From contig DWYO01000092.1 in NCBI GenBank assembly GCA_019118725.1, positions 1-30,215 on the forward strand: a DNA stretch of 30,215 bases, given 5' to 3'. The notes below the pieces were generated by a model. It was not told the origin of the DNA and did not search any database. It worked only from the letters and a program-made list of their open reading frames with translations. The translations under genes and the position numbers were made by a program. The DNA comes from Candidatus Parabacteroides intestinavium. Lineage in GTDB: Bacteria > Bacteroidota > Bacteroidia > Bacteroidales > Tannerellaceae. This document shows positions 22,227 through 30,215 of this stretch, one piece after another; the first letter of the stretch is position 1, and each line of letters begins with the position of its first letter.

Positions 22227-23885
22227 ATGTTAGAAAGATTCGTTGAACAGACTTCTTTTACTTCACAAGAAGATTTTAAGCAACATTTGAAAATAAAAGT
22301 GCCGGAGAATTTCAACTTCGGGTATGATGTAGTAGATGCTTGGGCTGCAGAAGAGCCTGATAAGAAAGCACTGGTTTGGACGAACGACAAGGGCGAGCAC
22401 ATCGACTTCTCTTTTGCGGAAATGAAACGCTATACAGACCAGACCGCGGCTTATTTTCAGTCTTTAGGCATCGGAAGGGGCGATATGGTGATGCTCATTC
22501 TTAAACGCCGTTATGAGTTTTGGTTCTCGATTATAGCCTTGCATAAACTGGGGGCGGTGGTGATCCCGGCTACCCATCTATTGACGAAGAAAGATATTGT
22601 TTATCGGGCGAATGCAGCCGACATCAAGATGATCGTATGTGCTGGCGAAGAGGTTATTACAACGCATATCCAAGACGCGATGCCACAGTCGCCTACGGTG
22701 AAAGCTTTGGTATCGGTGGGTCCCTATGTGCCGGAAGGATTCCATGATTTCCACAAGGAATGGGATAAGGTTCCGCCTTTCGAGCGTCCGGCGCATCCGA
22801 ATAGTAACGATGATATTTCTCTCCTCTATTTCACTTCGGGTACCAGTGGCGAACCAAAGATGGTAGCACACGACTTTACTTATCCATTAGGACATATTAC
22901 GACAGGAAGCTTTTGGCATAATCTCCATCCGGGCAGTTTGCATCTTACGATTGCTGATACTGGGTGGGGAAAAGCTGTTTGGGGAAAACTTTACGGACAA
23001 TGGATCGCCGGAGCAACGGTATTTGTCTACGACCATGAAAAGTTTACGCCGGCAGATATGCTTCAAATGATACAAGACTACAAAGTAACGTCGCTTTGTG
23101 CTCCTCCTACTATTTTCCGTTTTTTAATTCGAGAAGACCTTACGAACTATGATCTCTCGTCTTTACAATATTGTACAATTGCCGGAGAGGCATTGAATCC
23201 GGCCGTTTATCAGAAGTTTTATGAGCTGACGGGCATTAAGTTGATGGAAGGATTCGGGCAGACGGAAACGACATTGACAATTGCCACATTCCCATGGATG
23301 GAACCTAAACCCGGTTCGATGGGTGTACCGAATCCGCAATATCAGGTGGATTTGCTTCGTGCGGATGGTACTCCTGCCGAGGATGGAGAACAGGGGCAAA
23401 TAGTGATCCATACGGAGAATGGCAAGCCGATCGGCCTCTTCAAGGAATATTATCGGGATGCAGCTAAGACACGCGATGCTTGGCACGATGGATTGTATTA
23501 TACAGGTGATGTTGCTTGGCGTGACGAAGATGGTTATTACTGGTTCGTGGGACGGGCGGACGATGTAATCAAGAGCTCCGGCTATCGCATCGGCCCGTTC
23601 GAAGTGGAAAGTGCATTGATGACTCATCCGGCTGTAGTGGAATGTGCCATTACCGGTGTACCCGATGAGATACGCGGGCAAGTGGTCAAGGCTACTATTG
23701 TATTGTCTAAAGAATATAAGGATAAAGCGGGCGAGGATTTAGTGAAAGAGCTTCAGAACCACGTCAAGCGTGTAACGGCTCCCTACAAATATCCGCGCGT
23801 TATCGAGTTTGTCGATGAATTGCCGAAAACCATTAGTGGGAAGATCCGAAGAGTTGAAATCCGGGATAAAGACCATAACAAGTAA
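22227..23885 (+). CDS. AMP-forming acyl-CoA ligase, acetyl/medium-chain type
   Basis: Activates a carboxylic acid to its acyl-adenylate and then to the CoA thioester in the cytoplasm. The 552 residues carry all core motifs of the adenylate-forming family: the P-loop LYFTSGTSGEPKMVAHD, GFGQTETT, the YYTGDVAWRDEDGYYWFVGRADD block, IKSSGYRIGPFEVES, and the C-terminal PKTISGKIRR with catalytic K539. The whole resembles ACSM-type medium-chain or short-chain acyl-CoA synthetases more than AcsA, which is about 650 residues. Substrate is not determined. It is preceded by the XRE-cupin regulator and a structured leader and followed by a terminator-like hairpin, so it probably forms a small regulated unit with the regulator. 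Confidence 0.9.
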   Translation: MLERFVEQTSFTSQEDFKQHLKIKVPENFNFGYDVVDAWAAEEPDKKALVWTNDKGEHIDFSFAEMKRYTDQTAAYFQSLGIGRGDMVMLILKRRYEFWFSIIALHKLGAVVIPATHLLTKKDIVYRANAADIKMIVCAGEEVITTHIQDAMPQSPTVKALVSVGPYVPEGFHDFHKEWDKVPPFERPAHPNSNDDISLLYFTSGTSGEPKMVAHDFTYPLGHITTGSFWHNLHPGSLHLTIADTGWGKAVWGKLYGQWIAGATVFVYDHEKFTPADMLQMIQDYKVTSLCAPPTIFRFLIREDLTNYDLSSLQYCTIAGEALNPAVYQKFYELTGIKLMEGFGQTETTLTIATFPWMEPKPGSMGVPNPQYQVDLLRADGTPAEDGEQGQIVIHTENGKPIGLFKEYYRDAAKTRDAWHDGLYYTGDVAWRDEDGYYWFVGRADDVIKSSGYRIGPFEVESALMTHPAVVECAITGVPDEIRGQVVKATIVLSKEYKDKAGEDLVKELQNHVKRVTAPYKYPRVIEFVDELPKTISGKIRRVEIRDKDHNK

Positions 23886-23897
23886 TAAGGAACAATT

Positions 23898-23924
23898 AAA
23901 AACGAAAGGTCTCTCGCCGTTTTT
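23898..23924 (+). terminator. Terminator-like hairpin after the acyl-CoA ligase
   Basis: AAAAACG (23898-23904) pairs with CGTTTTT (23918-23924); the run of six T residues (23920-23925) doubles as the U-tract. The stem is AT-rich and the 13-nt loop contains a GG/CC pair next to the stem, so it is only moderately convincing. Confidence 0.45.
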
Positions 23925-23957
23925 TAGCTTTTAATTTTTAACTTTTAATTGATTAAC

Positions 23958-24914
23958 ATGCGAAATTTCACTTGTGTACAAGATTTGGGCGACCTGAATC
24001 AGGCGCTCTGCGAAGCGTTCGAGATCAAGAAAGACCGCTTCCAATTCTCCGAGTTGGGTAAGAACAAGACGTTGCTCATGGTGTTTTTCAATTCCAGCCT
24101 CCGTACACGCCTTTCTACTCAGAAGGCAGCGATGAACTTAGGCATGAACACTATCGTTTTGGATGTAAACCAAGGAGCATGGAAACTCGAGACCGAACGC
24201 GGTGTTATTATGGATGGAGATAAATCGGAGCATCTCTTAGAGGCCATTCCTGTCATGGGATGCTATTGCGATGTGATTGGTGTCCGTTCCTTTGCCCGTT
24301 TCGAGAGTAAAGAGGATGATTATACCGAGAAGATCCTGAACCAGTTCATTCAGTATTCAGGTCGACCCGTATTTAGTATGGAAGCCGCTACGCGCCATCC
24401 ACTCCAGAGCTTTGCCGACCTGATTACGATTGAGGAATATAAGAAGACGGAGCGTCCGAAGGTGGTCATGACGTGGGCACCTCATCCGAAAGCACTTCCT
24501 CAAGCCGTTCCCAATAGTTTTGCCGAATGGATGAACGCCACGGATTATGAGTTCGTCATCACCCATCCCGAAGGCTATGAGCTGGATCCGAAGTTCGTAG
24601 GACATGCCCGTGTGGAGTATGATCAGAAGAAGGCATTGGAAGGTGCGGACTTTGTTTATGCCAAGAACTGGGCGGCTTACCAAGATCCGAATTACGGGAA
24701 AGTCATCAATAGAGATCGTTCGTGGACGGTTGATGCTGAAAAGATGGCGCTTACGAACAACGCTTACTTCATGCATTGCCTCCCTGTGCGCCGGAATATG
24801 ATTGTGACGGACGATGTGATTGAAAGCCCGCAAAGCATTGTCATTCCTGAAGCCGCCAACCGGGAAATCTCCGCTCAGACGGTATTGAAGAAGATATTGG
24901 AAGAGTTGCGATGA
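23958..24914 (+). CDS. argF': N-succinylornithine carbamoyltransferase (Bacteroidetes ArgF')
   Basis: Transfers a carbamoyl group from carbamoyl phosphate to N-succinyl-L-ornithine in the variant arginine pathway of Bacteroidetes. From the ATG at 23958 it has 318 residues, the size of the characterised Bacteroides fragilis enzyme. The carbamoyl-phosphate loop is FFNSSLRTR (43-51); MEAATRHPLQSFADL and MHCLPVRRNM are further transcarbamylase motifs. The segment MDGDKSEHLLEAIPV places Ser at position 90, where the B. fragilis enzyme has Pro. That position separates succinyl- from acetylornithine enzymes, the latter having Glu. Ser is therefore compatible with succinylornithine. The frame extends to a TTG at 23949; the ATG matches the family start. 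Its TGA overlaps the next gene by 4 bp. Confidence 0.93.
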   Translation: MRNFTCVQDLGDLNQALCEAFEIKKDRFQFSELGKNKTLLMVFFNSSLRTRLSTQKAAMNLGMNTIVLDVNQGAWKLETERGVIMDGDKSEHLLEAIPVMGCYCDVIGVRSFARFESKEDDYTEKILNQFIQYSGRPVFSMEAATRHPLQSFADLITIEEYKKTERPKVVMTWAPHPKALPQAVPNSFAEWMNATDYEFVITHPEGYELDPKFVGHARVEYDQKKALEGADFVYAKNWAAYQDPNYGKVINRDRSWTVDAEKMALTNNAYFMHCLPVRRNMIVTDDVIESPQSIVIPEAANREISAQTVLKKILEELR

Positions 24915-25795
24915 AACAGATCTTTTATTTGCTTGCCGTCCTCTTGACGGGGATGGCAAGTTGTTCTTCTCCCAAGGAAAAGTTGCTTATAGCGTGTGGC
25001 GATGATAAGGTAGTAATCATCGATGCGGGGAAATCAACAGAAGATAGTACGCATATTGTCTGGCGTTGGCAAGTGTCGGAGGCTGTATCCCAACTTCCTC
25101 CGGAATACCAGAAGCTAATGGTGCCTTTAGATGAGTGCAAACCGGTGAATGGAGGAAAGGAGATCCTTCTGACCTCATCGGGTGGGGGCGCACTTTTGCT
25201 CGATAAAGAGACGAAGGAATGCCGTTTTTATGCTCATGTCCCGATGGCGCACTCCATTGAAATGCTTCCGGGCGGACGTATTGCCATAGCGCTCTCGACT
25301 CACCCGAAAGGAAATAGCCTCGAGCTATACGATGTCGACAAGCCAGAACAAGTGCTTTTCCGCGATAGCCTTTATTCCGGTCATGGTGTTGTATGGATGG
25401 AGGAAAAACAACGTCTTTATGTGCTTGGCTTCGATGAGCTAAGAGCCTATGCGTTGGCACAATGGGAAACCGATTCTCCTTCGCTCCAATTGGAGAAGAC
25501 GTGGAAACTTCCCATCGAAGACGGGCATGACTTGGTGCGCATTTCTGACCATGAATTAGGGTTTAGTGGTTATGAAGATGTTTACAAGTTCGATTTGACG
25601 GACGAAGCATTCGCCCTCTTCTCGCCGATGCAGGGCAAAAAAGATATCAAGTCATTCAATTATGATGTCCAGACCGGTTATCTGGTCTATACACAAGCCG
25701 AAATCGATTGGTGGACGCATCATATCTATATCGAACAACCGACAAAGGTGCTTACGGTCAAGGATATCAATCTTTATAAGGTCCGTACGTTTTAA
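24911..25795 (+). CDS. Predicted beta-propeller lipoprotein (DUF6528-like)
   Basis: Function unknown. A signal peptide ends in the lipobox GMASC (Cys18), so the protein is probably anchored on the envelope. The mature 277 residues contain repeated beta-rich units resembling propeller blades: KLLIACGDDKVVIIDAGK, EILLTSSGGGALLLDKET, MLPGGRIAIALSTHPKGNSLELYDVDK, VVWMEEKQRLYVLGFDELRAYAL and GHDLVRISDHELGFSGYEDVYKFDL. The blades have Gly-Asp and Leu-Tyr-Asp turn patterns. I associate it with the DUF6528 family from memory, with modest confidence. Its ATG overlaps the argF' stop (ATGA), so it is co-translated with an arginine biosynthesis gene, an odd pairing for a lipoprotein. A long inverted repeat follows the stop codon directly. 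Confidence 0.75.
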   Translation: MKQIFYLLAVLLTGMASCSSPKEKLLIACGDDKVVIIDAGKSTEDSTHIVWRWQVSEAVSQLPPEYQKLMVPLDECKPVNGGKEILLTSSGGGALLLDKETKECRFYAHVPMAHSIEMLPGGRIAIALSTHPKGNSLELYDVDKPEQVLFRDSLYSGHGVVWMEEKQRLYVLGFDELRAYALAQWETDSPSLQLEKTWKLPIEDGHDLVRISDHELGFSGYEDVYKFDLTDEAFALFSPMQGKKDIKSFNYDVQTGYLVYTQAEIDWWTHHIYIEQPTKVLTVKDINLYKVRTF

Positions 25796-25895
25796 TTCTT
25801 TAGTTTTTAAGTTTATAAGTTTATATATTTCTTGGAATCTATTTGGCTTAAAATCATCCAAAGAACAGAAATACATAAACTTATAAACTAAAGAA
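25796..25895. terminator. Long AT-rich inverted repeat between convergent genes
   Basis: The left arm from 25796 (TTCTTTAGTTT, then ATAAGTTTAT, then ATATTTCT) pairs with the right arm ending at 25895 (AGAAATAC, then ATAAACTTAT, then AAACTAAAGAA). The left arm carries about 8 extra bases (TTAAGTTT) that duplicate part of the repeat. The total stem is about 28 bp. It starts immediately after the DUF6528-like stop and ends 8 bp before the GH95 stop, suggesting a bidirectional terminator. Confidence 0.6.
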
Positions 25896-25903
25896 CTTCA
25901 TTT

Positions 25904-28366
25904 TCAATACTGCACCACAAACTCATCTTCTTGATTTAGGTCGATATTGAGTATATTGTCGATTACCGGGAGTGATACCGGCTTCTGGTTTTTCAGCAGA
26001 CTGATTGAACCGGTCGATGTATCGGGTAGCTTGATCCGGAACGATCCGGGTACATCCGCTTTGAGCATAATGTTTACAATCTTTCCCTCTTTCCATTCGG
26101 CAGACACCTCGCCTCCGCCACGTACTTTTAATCCTTTAAAGCTTCCGTTCTTCCAAGCCGCAGGTAAGGCCGGCAGGACTTCTATATAACCATTTTGGCT
26201 TTGTATCAACATCTCGGCTATTCCGGCACAGGCTCCGAAGTTACCGTCTATCTGGAAAGGGGGATGAGCACAAAACAGATTCGGATAAGAACCTCCTCCG
26301 TCAGACATGTTCATGGAGGTATCGGTGCAGGGCTGCAACAGATTATTCAGTAATCGCCAAGCATGGTCTCCATCATGCAAGCGGGCCCAGAAGTTGATTT
26401 TCCAAGCCATCGACCATCCGGTACTTTGGTCTCCGCGAGCCTCTAAGGTCTTCCGGGCCGCTTGGGCCAATAACGGTGTAGTTTCCGGAGATATTTCATT
26501 GCCGGGATACAATCCATAGAGGTGTGAGACATGGCGGTGGTGCGGATCAGCCTCTTCATAGGGTTGCAACCATTCTAAGATGCGTCCGTCTTGTCCGATA
26601 GTCGTAGGCATCAATTTAGCCCGTTTAGCCTCTAAGGTTTGGACAAAATCAGAATCGGTATTCAATATTCCGGCTGCTTCGATGGTGTTGGTAAACAGCT
26701 CGCGGATAATCTGATTATCCATTGTTGAGCCGGCACACACATTCACGGTATTGCCATTCGGAAGTTTATAGGAGTTTTCCGGCGAGGTGGTCGGAGCCGT
26801 TACCAGGTAATGTGAACGTGGGTCTTCAACCAGCATATCCACAAAGAACAGAGCGGCACCTTTCATGGTTGGATAGACCCGGCTTAAATAAGTCGTATCT
26901 TTTGTATATAAATAATGATGATAAAGGTGTTCGCATAGCCAGGCGGCAGACGTGTTGGTCGCACCCCATGACGGATGTTCGCCCGGGGCGGTGAAGTTCC
27001 ATACATTCCCCAAGATATGTGTTACCCATCCTCTGGCATTATAATAGCATTTGGCTGTCCGTTCTCCACTCGGAACCTGTCGGCAAATCCAGTCTACCAG
27101 CGGAAGGTGGAGTTCAGAGAGGTTGGTCACCTCGGCGGGCCAGTGGTTCATTTGCAGGTTTATGTTCAGGTGATAATCTCCGTTCCACGGAGTATGAATC
27201 GTATTACACCAAAGGCCTTGCAGGTTTGGAGGCAATAACCCTTCGCGTGCGGAAGATATCAGCAGGTAACGTCCGAACTGGAAATAGAGAGCAGCCAGCG
27301 AAGGGTCGTCCGGATCCTGTTTATAGGCAGCCAGGCGTTCGTTAATGGGCAGATTAGCGTAGGGCGATGTTCCCAAATCCAATGTCACCCGGTTAAACAA
27401 ACGATGATATCGGTCGATATGTTCTGATTTCAAAAGCGGATAATTCTTTTCTCCGGCAGCATTGATTTGGGCAAGCACTTCCTGTTCCGGTTCCTTTCCG
27501 AAATAATCGGTGGCCATTCCTACCAATAATACAGCTTCCGAAGCCTCTTTTACCGAGAGAGAGGCCGAATCGCTAGTCAGTTGCCCCCCCTTAGGCAGGA
27601 GGATGCGTACCGCCGAGGCAAAGCGCATTCCTTTTTGGGCAGTGGTATCGACACCGTCCGGGAGTTGCCCTTTCATCCAAAGTACGTTTTTGTGTACGAA
27701 GCTGGCGGCATGTTCCGGCCGATCTATTTTTACGGAGAAACTCAAGGACTTGTCGATATCCGCAGATAGATAGATAACCCCTATGTCATCTGAGAAAGAA
27801 GCGAAACTCTCGCGGATATAATTGACCCCTTTATGACGGAAAGTCGTGGTGGCGATGGCATTGCTTAAATCCAATTCACGTCGGTAACTCTGTTCTGCAT
27901 CCGCAAGATCCGATTCGTATGTGTAGTCAATCGTCAGGTTCCCGAAGAGCTGAAAACTTCCGTAAGGCACGTTCGCCCCGTTTCCCAATCCGCTTCCTGC
28001 CCCTTTGCATACGAAAGTCTGATACATCAGATCCTGCGCCTCGTCATTTTTCCCTTCAAACAGAAGGCGCCGGATGGAACTTAAGGCATAATACGCATTC
28101 GGATTATCGGTGTCCTGTTCGCTTCCCGACCAAAGAGAAATCTCATTCAGCACGAATTTCTCTCGGGATATGCCCCCATCGGGCATCAGTCCCAACCGGC
28201 CGTTTCCCAAAGGAAAGGCCTCTTCCCAGACCTTTGCCGGTTTGTCAAAAAAATAGGTCAGCGAGTCTGAGTTTTTCATTTCCAGCTCCTTGCATGAGGA
28301 CAATAACGTCCCGACAAGCAGGAGAAAAAGCATACTTACTCCGTAGGTTGTTTGTGTTTTCATCAT
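25904..28366 (-). CDS. GH95 alpha-L-fucosidase lipoprotein
   Basis: Glycoside hydrolase of family 95, expected to release terminal fucose, mostly alpha-1,2-linked, from host or dietary glycans. The N-terminus has a lipoprotein signal with lipobox LLSSC (C25), placing it in the envelope. The 820 residues follow the family order: N-terminal beta-sandwich (about 35-290, with WEEAFPLGNGRLG), linker, (alpha/alpha)6 barrel (about 340-720) and C-terminal sandwich. In the barrel, HLNINLQMNHWPAE gives N401 and N403, matching the water-activating Asn pair of Bifidobacterium AfcA. TSPENSY (E530) is the likely general acid and FQIDGNFG (D708) the assisting Asp. No SusC/SusD genes are adjacent. It starts 12 bp after the ABC exporter stop. 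Galactosidase activity is known for some GH95 members, so linkage and sugar are not certain. Confidence 0.93.
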   Translation of the reverse strand: MMKTQTTYGVSMLFLLLVGTLLSSCKELEMKNSDSLTYFFDKPAKVWEEAFPLGNGRLGLMPDGGISREKFVLNEISLWSGSEQDTDNPNAYYALSSIRRLLFEGKNDEAQDLMYQTFVCKGAGSGLGNGANVPYGSFQLFGNLTIDYTYESDLADAEQSYRRELDLSNAIATTTFRHKGVNYIRESFASFSDDIGVIYLSADIDKSLSFSVKIDRPEHAASFVHKNVLWMKGQLPDGVDTTAQKGMRFASAVRILLPKGGQLTSDSASLSVKEASEAVLLVGMATDYFGKEPEQEVLAQINAAGEKNYPLLKSEHIDRYHRLFNRVTLDLGTSPYANLPINERLAAYKQDPDDPSLAALYFQFGRYLLISSAREGLLPPNLQGLWCNTIHTPWNGDYHLNINLQMNHWPAEVTNLSELHLPLVDWICRQVPSGERTAKCYYNARGWVTHILGNVWNFTAPGEHPSWGATNTSAAWLCEHLYHHYLYTKDTTYLSRVYPTMKGAALFFVDMLVEDPRSHYLVTAPTTSPENSYKLPNGNTVNVCAGSTMDNQIIRELFTNTIEAAGILNTDSDFVQTLEAKRAKLMPTTIGQDGRILEWLQPYEEADPHHRHVSHLYGLYPGNEISPETTPLLAQAARKTLEARGDQSTGWSMAWKINFWARLHDGDHAWRLLNNLLQPCTDTSMNMSDGGGSYPNLFCAHPPFQIDGNFGACAGIAEMLIQSQNGYIEVLPALPAAWKNGSFKGLKVRGGGEVSAEWKEGKIVNIMLKADVPGSFRIKLPDTSTGSISLLKNQKPVSLPVIDNILNIDLNQEDEFVVQY

Positions 28367-28378
28367 CTTGTTTCGTTT

Positions 28379-30215
28379 TTAGAAGCTCTGCATATCGCAA
28401 AGACGTTTATAATATCCGTTTCGTTTTAATAATTCTTCATGGCATCCCCGTTCCACAATCTCCCCTTCGTGCATGACGCAAATCTCATCGGCATTCTTGA
28501 TGGTAGAAAGGCGATGGGCAATGACGATGGTGGTACGGTTACGCATCAAGTTTTCCAAAGCCTCCTGTACCAGGTGTTCCGACTCCGTGTCTAAGGCCGA
28601 AGTAGCTTCGTCCAGAATGAGTATCGGCGGATTCTTCAGGATGGCGCGTGCGATGCTGATACGTTGGCGCTGGCCTCCGGAGAGCTTTCCGCCCCGGTCT
28701 CCGATGTTGGTGTCATAGCCATGCTCTGAAGCCATGATAAATTCATGCGCATTGGCTATACGTGCCGCCTCTTCCACCTGTTCGCGTGTTGCGCCTTCCA
28801 CACCGAATGCGATATTGTTGAAGAATGTATCGTTGAAAAGTATCGCTTCCTGATTCACATTCCCCATCAGGCCACGCAGGTCTACCAGGCGCACATCCCG
28901 GATGTCGGTCCCGTCTAACGTTATTTCTCCCTTTGTGACATCATAGAAGCGGGGGAGAAGGTCGACCAACGTGCTCTTGCCCGAACCAGACTGGCCTACC
29001 AATGCGATGGTCTTGCCTTTCGGGATGGTCAGGTCGATATTCTTCAATACCCAATCGTTCTGATAGCGGAACCATACCTTATTATAATGTATCGCTTCGT
29101 TGAAGACTACCGGTTTGGGTTGGACCGGATCATTGATGTCCGATTGTGCCATCAGTATCTTGTCGATACGGGTCATCGAGGCCAATCCTTTTTGTATGGC
29201 ATAAGCCGCTTTGCTCAAATCTTTTGCCGGGTTGATCAGGCTATAGAAAATAACCAGGTAATAGATGAAGGTAGCCGCATCGATACTGCTGTTGTTGCTC
29301 AGGATCAACGAGCCTCCGTACCAAAGGACAATGGCTATCGTGGCTGTTCCCAGAAATTCGCTCATCGGATGTGCCATCTGTTGGCGCCGGTAGACGCGCG
29401 TAATGGTTTGGCGGAACTGCTCATTGGCCTGTTCGAAGCGATGTTGTATCTTGGCCTCCGCGTTGAAAGCCTTGACAATCCGTAATCCACTGAGTGTCTC
29501 TTCGATTTGGCTCATCAAAGCCCCCCATTGTTGCTGGCCTTCCAGTGATTTACGCTTTAGTTTCTTTCCGACCTGTCCCATGACGTATCCGGCAAAAGGA
29601 AGCAAGATAAATACAAACAGGGTCAATTGCCAGCTGATGATAATCATCCCGACCAGGTAAATGCAGATGAGAATCGGGTTCTTGAAAAGCATATCCAGTG
29701 AACTCATTACCGATGCTTCTATCTCATTTACATCTCCGGATATACGCGCCAGGATATCCCCTTTGCGTTCTTCAGAGAAGAACCCGAGCGGAAGCTGGGT
29801 GATTTTCCGGTTGATCTGATTGCGTATGTCGCGCACTACGCCTGTCCGGATGGGAATCATCATAAAAAACGCCAGATACATGGTCGCCACTTTGAAGAAG
29901 GTCATAACCACGAGGAAGATTCCCAAAACGATAAGGGTGAACGAACCTCCTTGGTTCTCAATCAGATCGCTGACAAACCAGAAGAAATTGTTCTTCAAAA
30001 GCTCCGGGATTTCTTTCAGGGCTTCCCAATCGCCGAAGTTCCACACAATCGGTGTGTAGGAATAGACATCTTGGTCTATTTTGAATAAAATCTGAAGAAT
30101 AGGTATAATTAGGGCAAACGAAAACAGGTTCAGAATTGCCGAGAGAATATTAAAGAATACGTTTCCTACCAGATATTTCTTGTATGGTGGAACAAAGCGT
30201 CGCAATATGCGCAGG
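28379..30215 (-). CDS. ABC exporter, fused permease and ATPase (5' end outside window)
   Basis: A homodimeric type IV ABC exporter of the MsbA/lipid-drug group. The transmembrane domain (about the first 330 residues visible) has six helices, for example FSFALIIPILQILFKI and WQLTLFVFILLPFAGYVMGQVG. The ATPase domain has Walker A LVGQSGSGKSTLVDLLPRFYD, the signature GKLSGGQRQRISIARAI, Walker B PPILILDEATSALDTES and the H-loop VIAHRLSTIKNAD. The stop is at 28379 and the frame is still open at the right edge: before the TTG at 30205 the codons read L-R-I in frame. The true start is therefore beyond the window, probably within a few residues. It lies 12 bp before the GH95 fucosidase gene. The substrate is unknown; lipid, glycolipid and drug are all compatible. 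Confidence 0.9.
   Translation of the reverse strand, partial: LRILRRFVPPYKKYLVGNVFFNILSAILNLFSFALIIPILQILFKIDQDVYSYTPIVWNFGDWEALKEIPELLKNNFFWFVSDLIENQGGSFTLIVLGIFLVVMTFFKVATMYLAFFMMIPIRTGVVRDIRNQINRKITQLPLGFFSEERKGDILARISGDVNEIEASVMSSLDMLFKNPILICIYLVGMIIISWQLTLFVFILLPFAGYVMGQVGKKLKRKSLEGQQQWGALMSQIEETLSGLRIVKAFNAEAKIQHRFEQANEQFRQTITRVYRRQQMAHPMSEFLGTATIAIVLWYGGSLILSNNSSIDAATFIYYLVIFYSLINPAKDLSKAAYAIQKGLASMTRIDKILMAQSDINDPVQPKPVVFNEAIHYNKVWFRYQNDWVLKNIDLTIPKGKTIALVGQSGSGKSTLVDLLPRFYDVTKGEITLDGTDIRDVRLVDLRGLMGNVNQEAILFNDTFFNNIAFGVEGATREQVEEAARIANAHEFIMASEHGYDTNIGDRGGKLSGGQRQRISIARAILKNPPILILDEATSALDTESEHLVQEALENLMRNRTTIVIAHRLSTIKNADEICVMHEGEIVERGCHEELLKRNGYYKRLCDMQSF

Noticed and set aside
1..30215. 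CRISPR arrays, tRNA/rRNA genes, integrase or attachment sites
   Set aside because: I saw no regularly spaced direct repeats, no cloverleaf-like segments with CCA ends in the gaps, and no recombinase genes. A tRNAscan-SE or Infernal run would be decisive.

Overview
This window looks like a chromosomal core region of a Bacteroidales bacterium, most like Parabacteroides or a close relative (genus inferred). Three things point there. Several intergenic regions carry the Bacteroidetes promoter -7 box TAnnTTTG, in one case with a TTTG -33 box, and Shine-Dalgarno sequences are weak. The ornithine transcarbamylase is the Bacteroidetes N-succinylornithine type. Several proteins belong to families typical of the phylum (DUF4837 lipoprotein, DUF4153 membrane protein, GH95 fucosidase lipoprotein, FucP-type sugar transporter). 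Coding density is high and every gap between genes is under 200 bp. I see no rRNA, tRNA, CRISPR array, prophage or intact insertion sequence.

Layout. 1-772: 3' part of an AraC-family regulator cut by the window edge. 823-4612 (minus): operon rluA-like, dsbD-like, mazG. 4807-8731 (plus): SGNH hydrolase, DUF4153 membrane protein, sugar mutarotase and FucP-like transporter, with 4-bp ATGA overlaps at two of the three junctions. 8754-9248 (minus): YfcE-type phosphoesterase. 9309-12040 (plus): polyphosphate kinase ppk1 followed 2 bp later by a membrane-anchored coiled-coil/HTH protein. 12205-13236 (plus): DUF4837 lipoprotein. 13426-14814 (minus): RsmF-like rRNA methyltransferase, divergent from 14865-17997 (plus): RsmI-like methyltransferase, hexapeptide-repeat acetyltransferase and lepA. 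18140-19366 (minus): YbjJ-like MFS protein, divergent from 19507-21441 (plus): glutamine-dependent NAD+ synthetase. 21567-23885 (plus): XRE-cupin regulator and AMP-forming acyl-CoA ligase. 23958-25795 (plus): succinylornithine transcarbamylase overlapping a lipoprotein gene. 25904-30215 (minus): ABC exporter (5' end outside the window) followed by a GH95 alpha-fucosidase.

How the parts fit. A fucose theme appears twice: the mutarotase/FucP pair (uptake and anomer conversion) and the GH95 lipoprotein (release from glycans), about 17 kb apart and without SusC/SusD genes nearby. A translation-related theme covers RluA, RsmF-like, RsmI-like and LepA. The remaining genes are metabolic housekeeping (NAD, arginine, polyphosphate, nucleotide sanitation, disulfide reduction).

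The least explained material is in the gaps: a divergent twin promoter built on an 11-bp inverted repeat (4634-4691), an operator-like palindrome (4744-4787), a 128-bp foldback element (13260-13387), a 47-bp cruciform (18086-18132), a structured leader before the acyl-CoA ligase (22127-22211) and a long stem between convergent genes (25796-25895). I found no clear new defence or mobile system. The best candidates for new biology are the ppk1/membrane-HTH pair, the foldback element and the structured leader.
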